Source of the DNA: Thioalkalivibrio sulfidiphilus HL-EbGr7
GTDB taxonomy: Bacteria > Pseudomonadota > Gammaproteobacteria > Ectothiorhodospirales > Ectothiorhodospiraceae
NCBI RefSeq assembly: GCF_000021985.1
Contig: NC_011901.1
Coordinates: 930,001-994,000, forward strand
Direction: 5' to 3'
Length of the DNA stretch: 64,000 bases
This document shows positions 28,170 through 38,436 of this stretch, piece by piece. Below the pieces are notes generated by a model. It ran no database searches. It was not told where the DNA came from and saw nothing but the letters and a program-made list of their open reading frames with translations. How positions within the stretch are numbered: the first letter of the stretch is position 1; each line of letters begins with the position of its first letter. Position numbers and translations under genes: made by a program.

Positions 28170-30137
28170 TCAGGCCCGGGCGATGCGGTGTTCGCGGGCG
28201 AGCCCATCCAGCCACAGGGTCATGGCTTGGGCATCCACTGGCGGGCTGAAGCCGAAGCCCTGGTAGCTGTCGCAGCCCTCTTTCTTGAGAAAGGCCAGCT
28301 GCTCTGGCGTCTCCACGCCCTCGGCCACCACCTCCAGCCCCAGGGTGCGGGCCATGGCGATGATGGTGGAGGCGATGGCCATGTCGCTGGCGTCGTGGGG
28401 GATGTCAGAGACGAAGCTGCGGTCGATCTTCAGGGCGTCGATGGGCAGGCGTTTCAGGTAGGCGAGCGACGAGTAGCCGGTGCCGAAGTCGTCGATGGCC
28501 AGGCGCACGCCCAGTGCCTTGAGCTCCGCCAGGGCGGTGAGAGTGTGTCCGTCGCCGGCCATGAGCACCGATTCGGTCAGCTCCAGTTCCAGGCTGCTGG
28601 CCGGCAGGCCCGTGTCGCGCAGGATGGCGTCGATCTGGCTGACCAGGTCCGGCTGGCGCAGCTGGCGCATGGACAGGTTCACGGCCATGTGGATGGGCTC
28701 GCCGTAGAGCCGCATCCAGGTCTGGGCCTGGCGGCAGGCGGTGCGCAGCACCCACAGGCCGAGCGGCGTGATCAGTCCGGTCTCCTCGGCCATGGGGATG
28801 AACGCGTCCGGCGCGGTCAGGCCCTTGTCGGGATGATGCCAGCGCACCAGGGCCTCCATGCCGATCATGACGTCGTCCTGCGTGCGCACCCGGGGCTGGT
28901 AGTGCAGGGTGAATTCCTCCCGCTCCAGGGCATGGCGCAGGCTGGTCTCCAGGGCCAGGCGGTCGTTGGCGGCCAGGGTCAGGGCGCTGGTGTAGAACTG
29001 GTAGTTGGAGCGGCCCTGGTCCTTGGCCTGGTACATGGCGGTGTCCGCCTTCATGATCAGCTGCTCGGCGCTCCTGCCATCCTGGGGGTAGAGGCTGATG
29101 CCGATGCTGCCACCCACGAACACCTCCTGTCCGTTGCTCAGGCGGTAGGGCTCGGCCAGTTCGGCGAGGATGCCCTCGGCCAGCAGGGACAGACCCTGGG
29201 GGTCGTCCACCTCGTCCACCAGCACGATGAACTCGTCGCCGCCCCAGCGGGCCAGGGTGTCCTCCTCCCGCAGGCGCCGGCGCAGTCGATCCGACACCTG
29301 GCGCAGCAGCTCGTCGCCGTAGGCGTGCCCCAGGCTGTCGTTGACCACCTTGAAGCGGTCCAGGTCCAGGAACAGGATGGCCACCTGCCGGTCCCGGCGC
29401 CGGGCCACGTCCAGGGCGTGGGAGATGCGGTTCTGCAGCAGGGTGCGGTTGGGCAGGCCGGTGAGCAGGTCGTAGTGGGCGATGTGCTCCAGCTGGGCCT
29501 GGGTGCGGCGGCGCTCGGTGATGTCCAGGCCCAGGGCAAAGAAGTACTCCACCTGTCCCTGGCCGTTGCGCACGGTGTTGCCATGCCATTCCACCAGCAG
29601 GCGTTCGCCATCCCGGGCCACCACGTGGCTCTCGTGCTGGATGGGGTGGCCGGTGCGCAGCATGTGCTGGAACACCGCGTGCAGGGCCTCCTGCTCGTCT
29701 GCGGGTACGCACAGGTCCGCGAAGGGGCGGTCGCGCACCTCCCGGGCCGAGCGGTCCAGGGCGCGCAGCATGGCCGGGTTCATCATGCGCACCCGGTGCC
29801 GGGTGTCGATGGCCACGAAGAAGGCCGGCGAGGCCTGGATGATGGACTGGGAGAAATCGCGCTCGCTGCGCAGGGTGGTGTTGGCCTCGCGCAAGGCCCG
29901 GGTCTGCTGTGCCACCTGGCGGCGCAGGGCGCGGTTGTAGATGCCCAGGCTCGCGAACAGCAGGGCCAGGAAACCGCCCAGGATCAGTGGCCAGAGCCAG
30001 ACGTCGGCCGTGCCCTGGATCTGCCCGGACAGGTCCGCGCCCAGGGCCTGTCCCCAGGGCACGAGGCTTGATAACAGACCGGCCCGGGCGAGCGGGGAGC
30101 GAAGACTGCGGATGGTGCCAGGGAAACGTACTGGCAT
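28170..30137 (-). CDS. Membrane-anchored PAS-GGDEF-EAL cyclic-di-GMP enzyme, about 655 aa
   Basis: One transmembrane helix (about residues 46-67), a short coiled coil, a PAS domain (~95-220), GGDEF (~235-395, with intact RWGGDEF) and EAL (~405-655). The EAL domain keeps [26 protein letters not shown] and EGVETPEQ. Both catalytic signatures look intact, so diguanylate cyclase and phosphodiesterase activity are both possible. The PAS domain probably senses redox state or a ligand. The ATG at 30137 is preferred; the frame also opens at a TTG at 30200 in AT-rich DNA, which would add an unlikely N-terminus. Confidence 0.9.
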   Translation of the reverse strand: MPVRFPGTIRSLRSPLARAGLLSSLVPWGQALGADLSGQIQGTADVWLWPLILGGFLALLFASLGIYNRALRRQVAQQTRALREANTTLRSERDFSQSIIQASPAFFVAIDTRHRVRMMNPAMLRALDRSAREVRDRPFADLCVPADEQEALHAVFQHMLRTGHPIQHESHVVARDGERLLVEWHGNTVRNGQGQVEYFFALGLDITERRRTQAQLEHIAHYDLLTGLPNRTLLQNRISHALDVARRRDRQVAILFLDLDRFKVVNDSLGHAYGDELLRQVSDRLRRRLREEDTLARWGGDEFIVLVDEVDDPQGLSLLAEGILAELAEPYRLSNGQEVFVGGSIGISLYPQDGRSAEQLIMKADTAMYQAKDQGRSNYQFYTSALTLAANDRLALETSLRHALEREEFTLHYQPRVRTQDDVMIGMEALVRWHHPDKGLTAPDAFIPMAEETGLITPLGLWVLRTACRQAQTWMRLYGEPIHMAVNLSMRQLRQPDLVSQIDAILRDTGLPASSLELELTESVLMAGDGHTLTALAELKALGVRLAIDDFGTGYSSLAYLKRLPIDALKIDRSFVSDIPHDASDMAIASTIIAMARTLGLEVVAEGVETPEQLAFLKKEGCDSYQGFGFSPPVDAQAMTLWLDGLAREHRIARA

Positions 30138-30310
30138 GGGGGCCTGCCCGCCGCCTGCGCGGCTATCGATCGGTAAATTCCGAATCAATAATATTATCAA
30201 ATAATGAGTTTTCCGTCACAGATCTGTCACGATACGCGGTCCTGGCGGGCCGATGGGCGGCCCCCGGGCGCAGGCTGGGATTTCTCGGGAAATCTCTTTA
30301 AAACAGAAAC

Positions 30311-31402
30311 CTAAGAATGTTGGACGCCCGTGTCGCGGCGCCTCAGGCGGGCCAGGGCCCAGCCGGCATGCTCGCGCACCAGCGGGGAAGGGTGGTCTGT
30401 TCGTGATTCGAGAACGCCGATGCTTCCCGGCAGGGCCTCGCCGTTGCCCAGGGCCACCGCCACGTTGCGCAGCCAGCGTTCATGGCCGATGCGCCGGATG
30501 GCGCTGCCCTCGGTGCGGGCCAGGAAGGTGGCCTCGTCCCAGGCCAAAAGCTCCGCCAGGGCTGGGCCGTCCAGGCCGTGCCGGGCGCGGAAGTCCGGCT
30601 CGGCGCTGAGCCGGGCGAAACGGTTCCAGGGGCACACCAGCTGGCAGTCGTCGCAGCCGTAGATGCGATTACCCATGAGCGGGCGCAGCGGTTCGGGGAT
30701 GGCGCCCTTCAGTTCGATGGTGAGGTAGGAGATGCACAGCCGGGCATCCAGCTCGTAGGGGGCGACGATGGCCCGGGTGGGGCAGACCTCGATGCAGGCG
30801 GTGCAGGTGCCGCAGTGGGCCTCCCCGGGCGGGTCCGTGGGCAGGGGCAGGTCCGTGTACAGCTCGCCCAGGAAGAACCAGGAGCCGGCCTCCCGGGACA
30901 GCAGGTTGGTGTGCTTGCCGATCCAGCCGAGCCCGGCCTTCTCCGCCAGGGCCTTCTCCAGCACCGGGGCGCTGTCCACGAAGGCCCGGTAGCCGAAGGG
31001 GCCGATCTCGGCCTCGATGCGCGTGGCCAGTTGCTGCAGGCGGTTGCGCAGCACCTTGTGATAGTCCCGCCCCAGGGCGTAGCGGGAGACGAAGCCCAGG
31101 GCAGGGTCGTGGATCACCGACCAGGACTCCCGCGCCTCCGGGGGCTGGTAATCCATGCGTACCGAGATCACCCGCAGGGTGCCCGGGTGCAACTCCACCG
31201 GGCGCGAGCGCCTGGTGCCGTGACGGGCCATGTAGTCCATCTCCCCGTGGCGTCCGGCATCGAGCCACGCGAGCAGCCGGGACTCGTGCTCGTCCAGGTC
31301 GGTGTCACTGATGCCCACCTGCTGAAAGCCCAGTTCCAGGCCCCAGGCCTTGATGCGTCGAGCCAATTCCATGGCCTCGGTGTCGTTGAGTGCCTTGTGC
31401 AT
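30311..31402 (-). CDS. queG: Epoxyqueuosine reductase, 363 aa
   Basis: It performs the last step of queuosine synthesis in tRNA. Two [4Fe-4S] motifs are visible (CGTCTACIEVCP and CDDCQLVCPWN), as are the cobalamin-binding N-terminal domain with FVSRYALGRDYHKVLRN and AEKAGLGWIGKHTNLL, and a C-terminal HEAT-like tail. The length is normal (E. coli QueG 379 aa). It is divergent from nnrE/nnrD, as in many Gammaproteobacteria, with an iteron hairpin between the two starts. Confidence 0.95.
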   Translation of the reverse strand: MHKALNDTEAMELARRIKAWGLELGFQQVGISDTDLDEHESRLLAWLDAGRHGEMDYMARHGTRRSRPVELHPGTLRVISVRMDYQPPEARESWSVIHDPALGFVSRYALGRDYHKVLRNRLQQLATRIEAEIGPFGYRAFVDSAPVLEKALAEKAGLGWIGKHTNLLSREAGSWFFLGELYTDLPLPTDPPGEAHCGTCTACIEVCPTRAIVAPYELDARLCISYLTIELKGAIPEPLRPLMGNRIYGCDDCQLVCPWNRFARLSAEPDFRARHGLDGPALAELLAWDEATFLARTEGSAIRRIGHERWLRNVAVALGNGEALPGSIGVLESRTDHPSPLVREHAGWALARLRRRDTGVQHS

Positions 31403-31432
31403 GGGCGTAGCTTAATTCGGATGAAGCTAAAA

Positions 31433-31548
31433 AGCCGGAACGCAAAGGCCGCAAAGGTTTCGCAAAGGACGCCAAGGACATCTTTTGATCTTGGAAAACC
31501 TTGGCGGCCTTGGCGCACCCCTTCGCGACCTTTGCGGGTTGCTTTGGA
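31433..31548. repeat. Iteron hairpin in the queG/nnrE divergent promoter region
   Basis: The left arm has GCCGGAACGCAAAGGCCGC and CGCAAAGGACGCCAAGGAC words. The right arm gives the complement (CCTTGGCGGCCTTGGCGC, then CGCGACCTTTGCGGG). It sits between two start codons rather than between gene ends, so it cannot be only a terminator. Confidence 0.8.
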
Positions 31549-31586
31549 TCATGCAAACGCAGACGCCGTCGGCACATAATGTCGGC

Positions 31587-33059
31587 ATGAATCGCACCCT
31601 GCCCGCAGCACTCTACACCGCCACCCAGGTTCGGGAACTGGACCGGCGCGCCATCGAGAATCACGGCGTGCCCGGCTACAGCCTCATGACCTGCGCCGGA
31701 CAGGCCGCCTTTGACCGGCTGCGTGAGCGCTGGCCCGAAGCCCGGCGCATCGGTGTGCTGTGCGGACCGGGCAACAATGGCGGCGATGGCTACGTCATCG
31801 CCCGCCTGGCCCGGGCCGCGGGGCTCGGCTGCTGGGTGCTGGAGGCGGGCGATCCGGCGCGCCTGAAGGGCGATGCCGCCCGGGCCCGGGCCGACTGGGT
31901 GCAGGCGGGCGGGACGCCATTCTCCGGTGCTGCGCCCTGGCCCGAGGCGGATGTGCTGGTGGATGCCCTGCTGGGCACCGGGCTCGACCGGGCGGTGGAG
32001 GGCGCCCTGGGCGGGCTGATCGATGCTATCAACGCCTCCGGACTGCCGGTGCTCGCAGTGGACATCCCCTCGGGGCTGCATGCCGATACCGGGGCGGTGC
32101 TCGGCCGGGCGGTGCGCGCGGCCGTGACCGTGAGCTTAATCGGCCTCAAGACCGGCCTGTTCACCGGCGAGGGGCCGGCCTGCTGCGGGGAAGTGGTGTT
32201 CGACCCGCTGGATGTGCCCGAGGCGGTCTACCGGGACTTGCCCCCCGCGGCCACCCGCCTGGATGCCGCCTGTATCCAGCGGCTCGGGCTCCGTGCCCGC
32301 AGTGCCCACAAGGGACACTTCGGCCATGTGCTGGTGGTGGGCGGTGACCGGGGCATGCCCGGGGCCGTGCGCCTGGCCGGGGAGGCAGCGGCGCGCAGCG
32401 GCGCGGGGCTGGTGTCGGTGGCCACCCATCCGGATCACGCCCCCCTGCTGCCCCTGGCGCGACCGGAGCTGATGGTCCACGGGGTCGCCACGCCCGCCGA
32501 TCTCTCGCCCCTGCTGGCCCGGGCCACGGTGCTCGCGGTGGGGCCGGGCCTGGGGCAGGGGGACTGGGGCCGGGCGCTGCTGGGCCGACTGCTGGAGACG
32601 GGTCTGCCCCTGGTGCTGGATGCCGATGCCCTGAACCTGCTGGCCCAGGAAGGCGCGCGCCGTGACGACTGGGTCCTCACCCCCCACCCCGGCGAGGCGG
32701 CCCGCCTGCTGGGCCGCGACACCGCCTCGGTGCAGGCGGATCGCCTTGCCGCCGCCCGGGAGATCCAGGCCCGCTATGGCGGCGTGTGCGTGCTCAAGGG
32801 GGCGGGCACGGTGATCCGGGACGCCGAAGGCACCGCCATCTGTACCGGCGGCAACCCGGGCATGGCCAGCGGCGGCATGGGCGATGTGCTCACCGGCATC
32901 ATCGCCGGCCTGCTGGCCCAGGGCCTGTCCACGGTCCTGGCCGCCCGCCTCGGTGTCTGTGCCCACGCCGAGGCCGCCGACCGGGCCGCCCGGGCGGGTG
33001 AACGGGGGCTGCTGGCCTCGGATCTGCTTACCGAACTGCGCGGAGTCGTCAATCCATGA
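31587..33059 (+). CDS. nnr: Bifunctional NAD(P)H-hydrate epimerase / ADP-dependent NAD(P)HX dehydratase, 490 aa
   Basis: It repairs hydrated NADH and NADPH. The N-terminal YjeF_N epimerase domain (1-~215) has CGPGNNGGDGYVIARL. The C-terminal carbohydrate-kinase-like dehydratase (~225-490) has GPGLGQGDW, LTPHPGEAARLLG and GNPGMASGGMGDVLTGIIAG. The ATG at 31587 fits the family; the frame runs upstream into repeat DNA. The stop overlaps the tsaE start (ATGA), the usual arrangement. Confidence 0.95.
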   Translation: MNRTLPAALYTATQVRELDRRAIENHGVPGYSLMTCAGQAAFDRLRERWPEARRIGVLCGPGNNGGDGYVIARLARAAGLGCWVLEAGDPARLKGDAARARADWVQAGGTPFSGAAPWPEADVLVDALLGTGLDRAVEGALGGLIDAINASGLPVLAVDIPSGLHADTGAVLGRAVRAAVTVSLIGLKTGLFTGEGPACCGEVVFDPLDVPEAVYRDLPPAATRLDAACIQRLGLRARSAHKGHFGHVLVVGGDRGMPGAVRLAGEAAARSGAGLVSVATHPDHAPLLPLARPELMVHGVATPADLSPLLARATVLAVGPGLGQGDWGRALLGRLLETGLPLVLDADALNLLAQEGARRDDWVLTPHPGEAARLLGRDTASVQADRLAAAREIQARYGGVCVLKGAGTVIRDAEGTAICTGGNPGMASGGMGDVLTGIIAGLLAQGLSTVLAARLGVCAHAEAADRAARAGERGLLASDLLTELRGVVNP

Positions 33060-33526
33060 AGACCGAATACAGCCTCTACCTGCCCGACGAACAGGCCATG
33101 ATGGCCCTGGGGGCGCGTCTGGCCGCCAGCAGGCCCGAGGGCGGCAGGGTGGTGCACCTCACCGGCGACCTGGGGGCGGGCAAGACCACGCTCACCCGGG
33201 GCTGGCTGCGGGCCCTGGGGCATTCAGGCGCGGTTAAGAGTCCCACCTATACCCTGGTGGAAAGCTACCGCCTGGCGGGCCGGGACGTGCACCACTTCGA
33301 CCTCTACCGCCTGGCCGACCCCGAGGAACTGGACTACCTGGGGCTGGATGACTACTTCGACGGCCAGGCCCTGTGCCTGGTGGAGTGGCCCGAACGGGGC
33401 GAGGGCGTGCTCAAGACCCCGGATCTCGCCATCCGGCTGACGGTGGCCGGTGAGGGCCGGGAGGCCCGGATCGAGGCCCTGAGCGAGGCGGGACGGGTCT
33501 GGCTGGAGGCGCTGGAAAGGGTTTGA
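33056..33526 (+). CDS. tsaE: tRNA threonylcarbamoyladenosine biosynthesis ATPase TsaE, 156 aa
   Basis: It is required with TsaB, TsaC and TsaD for t6A37 formation. The Walker A motif is GDLGAGKTTLTRGWLRALG, then SPTYTLVESY and HFDLYRLADPEELDYLGL, and VEWPERGEG carries the Walker B-like Glu. It is translationally coupled to the nnr gene and precedes the amidase and mutL, the standard gammaproteobacterial order. Confidence 0.96.
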   Translation: MKTEYSLYLPDEQAMMALGARLAASRPEGGRVVHLTGDLGAGKTTLTRGWLRALGHSGAVKSPTYTLVESYRLAGRDVHHFDLYRLADPEELDYLGLDDYFDGQALCLVEWPERGEGVLKTPDLAIRLTVAGEGREARIEALSEAGRVWLEALERV

Positions 33527-33537
33527 AAACAGGTTGT

Positions 33538-33700
33538 TAGCCAAAGAGGACACAGAGGTCACAGAGGGGGGTAAAACATAAACCGGGTTCAGACACTCTG
33601 GGATTGACGCCAGACCCACAATGCCGACGTCCCTATGAGCTTCAAGATCTTTTCTCTGTGACCTCTGTGACCTCTGTGACCTCTGTGACAAAGAAGTTTT
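33538..33700. repeat. Iteron hairpin (CACAGAGGT flavour)
   Basis: The left arm has GGACACAGAGGTCACAGAGG (33550-33569). After ~80 bp of unrelated spacer, the right arm has four GACCTCTGTG-type units (33653-33690), so the arms are unequal in copy number. It lies between tsaE and the amidase gene. Confidence 0.8.
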
Positions 33701-33839
33701 TCCAGCCAGACTCAAAATCTTATAAACGGCAGTAGAAGATTCCCCTATCTGCATGGATTAACTAGAAAATCCCTCTTGCATTTTGCGCTCGTTGGGTCAC
33801 ACTATGGCCAGGGAGCCTGAAATCCACCGGGAGTCCGTC

Positions 33840-35222
33840 GTGAGCCAGTCCAACCAGGGATATCCGAGACGCCGTTTTCTGCTGGAGCTGCTGCGCGCCT
33901 CCGGCATGACGGCCGCGTCCGTGATGGCCCCGGGCGTGCTGCTGGCCGCCGGCCGTCATCACCAGGTGCAGGGCATCCGCCTGTCCGCCCACGAGGGCCA
34001 GACACGGCTGGTGTTCGACCTCACCGGTCCCGTGGAACACAGCCTGTTCACCCTCACCGACCCGCACCGGGTGGTGATCGACATCCAGGGCGCCAGCGCC
34101 CGGGATCTGGTCGTGCCCTCCGTGCCCGACTCCGTGGTCTCCCGCCTGCGCTACGCGCCGCGCAACAACACCGACCTGCGGGTGGTGCTGGACCTGCGTG
34201 CCCAGGCCAACCCGCGCAGTTTCGTCCTGCGTCCCGGCGAGGGCGCCGGTCATCGCCTGGTGGTGGACCTGCAGCGCCAGGGCAGTGCCCTGGTCTCCGC
34301 GCCCGCCCCGCAGCCCCAGCAGCCGATCCGTTCCATGGACCAGCCCGCGCCCCGTCTGCGCGAGGTGGTAGTGGCCATCGACGCCGGCCACGGTGGCCGG
34401 GATCCCGGCGCCGTGGGCCAGGGCGGCACCCGGGAGAAGGACGTGGTGCTGGCCATCGCCCAGCGCCTGGAGCGCCTGGTGGCCCGGGAGCCGGGCATGA
34501 AGCCGGTGATGATCCGCACCGGCGATTACTTCCTGCCCCTGCGTGATCGCATCCGTCGCGCCCGGGATCAGCGCGCCGACGTGTTCATCTCCATCCATGC
34601 CGATGCCGCCCCGGACCGCCGGGTGCAGGGTTCCTCCGTGTACATCCTCTCCCAGGGCGGCGCCACCAGCGAGGCCGCCCGCTGGCTGGCCGAGCGCGAG
34701 AACGCCGCCGACCTGGTGGGCGGCGTGAAGCTGGACGACAAGGACGACGTGCTCGCCTCGGTGCTCCTGGACCTGTCCCAGACCGGCACCATCGAGGCCA
34801 GCGCCACCCTCGCCGACTCCCTGATCGGAGACCTGCACCGGGTGGGCAAGGTGCGCAGCCGCCGCGTGGAGCGGGCCGGTTTCGCCGTGCTCAAGTCCCC
34901 GGACATCCCCTCGGTGCTGGTGGAGGCCGCCTTCATCTCCAACCCCGCCGAGGAGCGCAAGCTGCGCACCCCGGCCTTCCAGCAGTCCCTGGCCGAGGCC
35001 CTGATGGGCGGCCTGCGCTCCTATTTCAGCAACCACGCCCCGCCGGGCACCATCCTGGCCGAGACCCGCCGTGGCCGCCACGTGATCCAGAGCGGCGAGA
35101 CCCTGTCCACCATCGCCAGCCGCTACCAGGTCTCCCTGAACGAGCTGCGCCAGCACAACAACCTGTCCAACGACCGCATCAGCGCGGGGCAGGTGCTGGT
35201 GATTCCGAGAAGGGACAGTTGA
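33840..35222 (+). CDS. N-acetylmuramoyl-L-alanine amidase (AmiC/AmiB type) with Tat-like signal and LysM, 460 aa
   Basis: It cleaves the peptide stems from glycan during cell separation. The N-terminus has a twin-arginine-type signal (YPRRRFLLELLRASG). Then come AMIN (~40-135, HQVQGIRLSAHEGQTRLVF), the zinc amidase_3 domain (~175-395, VAIDAGHGGRDPGAVG, VFISIHADAAPDRRVQGS and VLVEAAFISNPAEER) and a C-terminal LysM (~412-458). The GTG at 33840 with GGGAG upstream is taken as start; an ATG at 33804 is also in frame. Confidence 0.92.
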   Translation: MSQSNQGYPRRRFLLELLRASGMTAASVMAPGVLLAAGRHHQVQGIRLSAHEGQTRLVFDLTGPVEHSLFTLTDPHRVVIDIQGASARDLVVPSVPDSVVSRLRYAPRNNTDLRVVLDLRAQANPRSFVLRPGEGAGHRLVVDLQRQGSALVSAPAPQPQQPIRSMDQPAPRLREVVVAIDAGHGGRDPGAVGQGGTREKDVVLAIAQRLERLVAREPGMKPVMIRTGDYFLPLRDRIRRARDQRADVFISIHADAAPDRRVQGSSVYILSQGGATSEAARWLAERENAADLVGGVKLDDKDDVLASVLLDLSQTGTIEASATLADSLIGDLHRVGKVRSRRVERAGFAVLKSPDIPSVLVEAAFISNPAEERKLRTPAFQQSLAEALMGGLRSYFSNHAPPGTILAETRRGRHVIQSGETLSTIASRYQVSLNELRQHNNLSNDRISAGQVLVIPRRDS

Positions 35223-35224
35223 GA

Positions 35225-35357
35225 GGCAGTGGCTAGTGGTTAGTGGCAAGTAGCAAGGGAACACCAACGAAAAGCCGGCAAATGCCGGCTTTTCGTTGGT
35301 GCCTTGCGTTAGACTTGCCACTTGCCACTTGCCACTTGCCACTTGCCACTTGCCACT
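35225..35357. repeat. Iteron hairpin (GGCAAGT flavour) enclosing a terminator
   Basis: The left arm holds degenerate GTGGCTAGTGGTTAGTGG units. A strong simple hairpin (35262-35301) forms the centre. The right arm has about six near-perfect ACTTGCC units (35314-35354). The sequence is the complement of the heptamer array at 22760-22863. It lies between the amidase gene and mutL. Confidence 0.9.
35262..35301. terminator. Terminator after the amidase gene
   Basis: A perfect 18-bp stem (35262-35279 with 35284-35301) has a 4-nt loop, A-runs on the 5' side and T-runs on the 3' side, so it can work in either direction. It lies at the apex of the larger GGCAAGT hairpin. Confidence 0.85.
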
Positions 35358-35365
35358 GCCTTTAA

Positions 35366-37178
35366 ATGTCCATCTCCCAACTCCCCCCCCCAGCTCATCA
35401 ACCAGATCGCCGCCGGCGAGGTGGTGGAGCGTCCGGCCTCGGTGGTCAAGGAACTGCTGGAGAACAGCCTGGACGCCGGCGCCCGGCGCATCCAGGTGGA
35501 CGTGGAGCAGGGCGGGGTGCGGCGCATCCGCATCCGCGATGACGGCACGGGCATCCCGCCGGATGAACTCTCCCTGGCCCTGTCGCGCCACGCCACCAGC
35601 AAGATCGCGAGCCTCGAGGACCTGGAGCGGGTGGCGAGCCTGGGGTTTCGCGGCGAGGCCCTGCCGAGCATCGCCTCGGTCTCGCGCCTGACGCTCACCT
35701 CGGCCACCCCGGAGGCGGACAGCGGCTGGACCATCCAGGGCGACGGCGGCGACCGCTTCGAGGCGCCCATGCCCGCGGCCCATCCCCAGGGCACCACCGT
35801 GGACGTGAAGGACCTGTTCTTCAACGTGCCGGCGCGGCGCAAGTTCCTGCGCGCCGAGCGCACCGAGTTCGGCCACCTGGAGGAGGTGGTGCGGCGCATC
35901 GCCCTGTCCCGCTTCGGCGTGGGCTTCGAGCTGACCCACAACCAGAAACCGGGCCTGCGCCTGCCGCCGGCCAGCGACGAGGCGGGCCAGCTGGATCGGG
36001 TGGCGGCCATCTGCGGCGAGGCCTTCGCCACCCAGGCGGTGCGCATCGACCACGAGGCGGCGGGGCTGCGCCTGTCCGGCTGGCTGGGCCTGCCCACCTA
36101 TTCCCGCAGCCAGGCGGACCTGCAGTACTTCTATGTGAACGGGCGCATGGTGCGCGACCGGCTCATCAGCCACGCGGTGCGCCAGGCCTACCAGGACGTG
36201 CTGTTCCACGGCCGTCACCCCGCCTTCGTGCTGTACCTGGAGCTGGATCCGGCCCTGGTGGACGTCAATGCCCACCCGGCCAAGCACGAGGTGCGCTTCC
36301 GGGAATCGCGCCTGGTGCACGACTTCCTGTTCCGCAGCCTGCACCGGGTGCTGGCGGAGCTGCGCCCGGGCCAGGCGGTGGCACCGGCGCGGCTTGAAAC
36401 CCCCGGGCGGGAGCCGGCTGCGGAGTCACGTGCCGGGGGTGACTGGGGCGGAGCAGGCTGGCGCCCCAGCCAGTCCGGGCTCGGCCTGCGGGTGGCCGAG
36501 GTGATGGAGACCTATGCGAGCCTGCACACGCCTGCCGCGCCGGCGGCCATGCCGATGTCCCCGGTCATGGCGTTCGAGCGGCAGGCCGAGGAACTGCCGC
36601 CCCTCGGCTATGCCCTGGCGCAGCTGCACGGGGTCTACATCCTGGCCCAGAACGCCGAGGGCCTGGTGCTGGTCGACATGCATGCCGCCCACGAGCGCAT
36701 CACCTACGAGCGTCTCAAGCGCGGCTACTGGGGCGAGGGGCTCAAGTCCCAGCCCCTGCTGGTACCGGCCACCCTGAACGTGAGTGCGCGCGAGGCGGAC
36801 CGGGTGGAGACCGATGCCGAGGCCTTCAGCCGCTTCGGCTTCGAACTGGAGCGCATCGGACCCGAGCAGCTGCGGGTGCGCGCCGTGCCCACCCTGCTGG
36901 CCCGGGCCGACACCGAGACCCTGGTGCGCGACGTGCTCGCCGACCTGCTCGCCCACGGCGAGTCCAGCCGGGTGGAGGAGACCGTCAACGAGCTTCTGGC
37001 GGGCATGGCCTGCCACGGTTCCGTGCGCGCCAACCGCCAGCTCACCGTGCCGGAGATGAACGCCCTGCTGCGGGACATGGAGGCCACCGAGCGCAGCGGC
37101 CAGTGCAACCACGGCCGCCCCACCTGGGTGCAGTTGAGTATGGGGCAGTTAGATAAGCTGTTCATGCGCGGACAGTGA
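35366..37178 (+). pseudogene. mutL: DNA mismatch repair protein MutL, canonical start put out of frame by a C9 tract
   Basis: Everything after codon 8 is an intact endonuclease-type MutL: the GHKL ATPase has [27 protein letters not shown] and [15 protein letters not shown], and the C-terminus has [24 protein letters not shown] and CNHGRPTW. The expected start ATGTCCATCTCCCAACTCC (35366) is followed by nine C (35383-35391); eight would give the family N-terminus ([17 protein letters not shown]). With nine, translation from the ATG shifts frame. The only upstream in-frame initiators are TTG codons within the ACTTGCC repeats. This is either a phase-variable tract or a homopolymer sequencing error. 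The repaired length is ~603 aa. Confidence 0.85.
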
Positions 37179-37184
37179 AGAAGG

Positions 37185-37325
37185 GCGATTGAAATGCGAC
37201 GTGGGAATTTGGAAGTGGGGATATGAAGTAAGAAGTGCGAATTGGGAAGTGCGAAGCAGACACCCCGCCTTTTCTCGCTTCCCAATTCTCATTTCTCATT
37301 TCCCAATTCGTACTTCTCACTTCAA
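37185..37325. repeat. Iteron hairpin (GAAGTGCGAATTGGG flavour)
   Basis: It fills the mutL-miaA gap. The left arm has CGTGGGAATTTGGAAGTGGG and AAGTGCGAATTGGGAAGTGC. The spacer is ACACCCCGCC. The right arm has TTCCCAATTCTCATTTCTC and TTCCCAATTCGTACTTCTC. It shares words with 16322-16411 and 22211-22388. Confidence 0.85.
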
Positions 37326-37342
37326 CAGCCGCCTGACAAGTG

Positions 37343-38305
37343 ATGCCTCAGCCCATGTCTCCCCCCGCCATCTTCCTCATGGGCCCCACCGCCTCCGGCA
37401 AGACCGACCTGGCGGTGGAGCTGGTGCGGCGCCTGCCCTGCGAGATCATCAGCGTGGATTCCGCCCTGGTGTACCGGGGCATGGACATCGGCACCGCCAA
37501 GCCGGGGCCGGAGATCCTGGCCGAGGCGCCCCATCGCCTGATCGACATCCTCGATCCCGCCGAGGCCTACTCGGCGGCGCGCTTCCGGGAGGATGCCCTG
37601 GCGGCCATGGCCGAGATCGCCGCGGCGGGCCGGGTGCCCCTGCTGGTGGGCGGCACCATGCTGTATTTCCGCGCCCTGGAGTTCGGCCTGGACCGGTTGC
37701 CCGAGGCGGACCCCGAGGTCCGCGCGCAGATCGAGGCTGAGGCGGCCGCCTCGGGCTGGGAGGCGATCCATGCCCGTCTCGCGGCGGTGGACCCGCCATC
37801 CGCCGCGCGCATCCACCCCAACGACCCCCAGCGCCTGCAGCGGGCCCTGGAGGTCTACCTGCTCACCGGCCGTCCCCTGTCCGCCTTCCACGGGGGTGCA
37901 GATGCATCGACGCTGCCCTACCGACTGCTGCGCCTTGCCCTGATCCCCGCCGACCGGGCGGCGCTTCGGGAACGGATTGCACGGCGTTTCGATCAAATGC
38001 TGGAACTGGGCTTGATTCACGAGGTCGAGACCTTATATCGGAGGGAGGATCTGAATCCCTCTCTGCCGGCCATCCGCGCCGTGGGTTACCGGCAGGCCTG
38101 GGCCTACCTGGCCGGCGAGATGGATTTCGAGACCATGCGCAGCAAGGCCATCATCGCCACCGGGCAGCTGGCCAAGCGGCAGCTCACCTGGCTGCGCAGC
38201 TACCCGGGCATCGAGGTCCTGGAGATGGAGCAGCTGGACCCCGCGGCCGTGGTGGCCCGGGTCCGGGCCCATCTGGAAGCGGCCCGGGCAGGCGCCGGGC
38301 CGTGA
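37343..38305 (+). CDS. miaA: tRNA dimethylallyltransferase, about 320 aa
   Basis: It adds the isopentenyl group to A37 of tRNAs reading UNN codons. Motifs: P-loop [16 protein letters not shown], catalytic [45 protein letters not shown] and [15 protein letters not shown]. The ATG at 37343 is preceded in frame by a GTG, and a second ATG is at 37355; the exact start is uncertain by a few codons. It is first in the miaA-hfq-hflX-hflK-hflC block. Confidence 0.95.
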   Translation: MPQPMSPPAIFLMGPTASGKTDLAVELVRRLPCEIISVDSALVYRGMDIGTAKPGPEILAEAPHRLIDILDPAEAYSAARFREDALAAMAEIAAAGRVPLLVGGTMLYFRALEFGLDRLPEADPEVRAQIEAEAAASGWEAIHARLAAVDPPSAARIHPNDPQRLQRALEVYLLTGRPLSAFHGGADASTLPYRLLRLALIPADRAALRERIARRFDQMLELGLIHEVETLYRREDLNPSLPAIRAVGYRQAWAYLAGEMDFETMRSKAIIATGQLAKRQLTWLRSYPGIEVLEMEQLDPAAVVARVRAHLEAARAGAGP

Positions 38306-38436
38306 AACAATCGACGTCGCATTTTGCGACCCTATGCTAGACTGCAAAAAGAGCTGATTTCGGGTGCAAATCCCGTCTCTGCCCGGATTCGGCAGAGCCC
38401 AAAACACCACATCCACGAGACTCAAGGAGTACGCTC

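Noticed and set aside
30138-30200. TTG start for the GGDEF/EAL protein
   Set aside because: It would add 21 residues encoded in AT-rich promoter-like DNA; the ATG at 30137 leads into the natural N-terminus and membrane helix.
38306-38436. A hfq promoter in the miaA-hfq gap
   Set aside because: A TATGCT-like -10 is present but no -35 at a sensible distance. hfq promoters often lie inside miaA, so no call was made.
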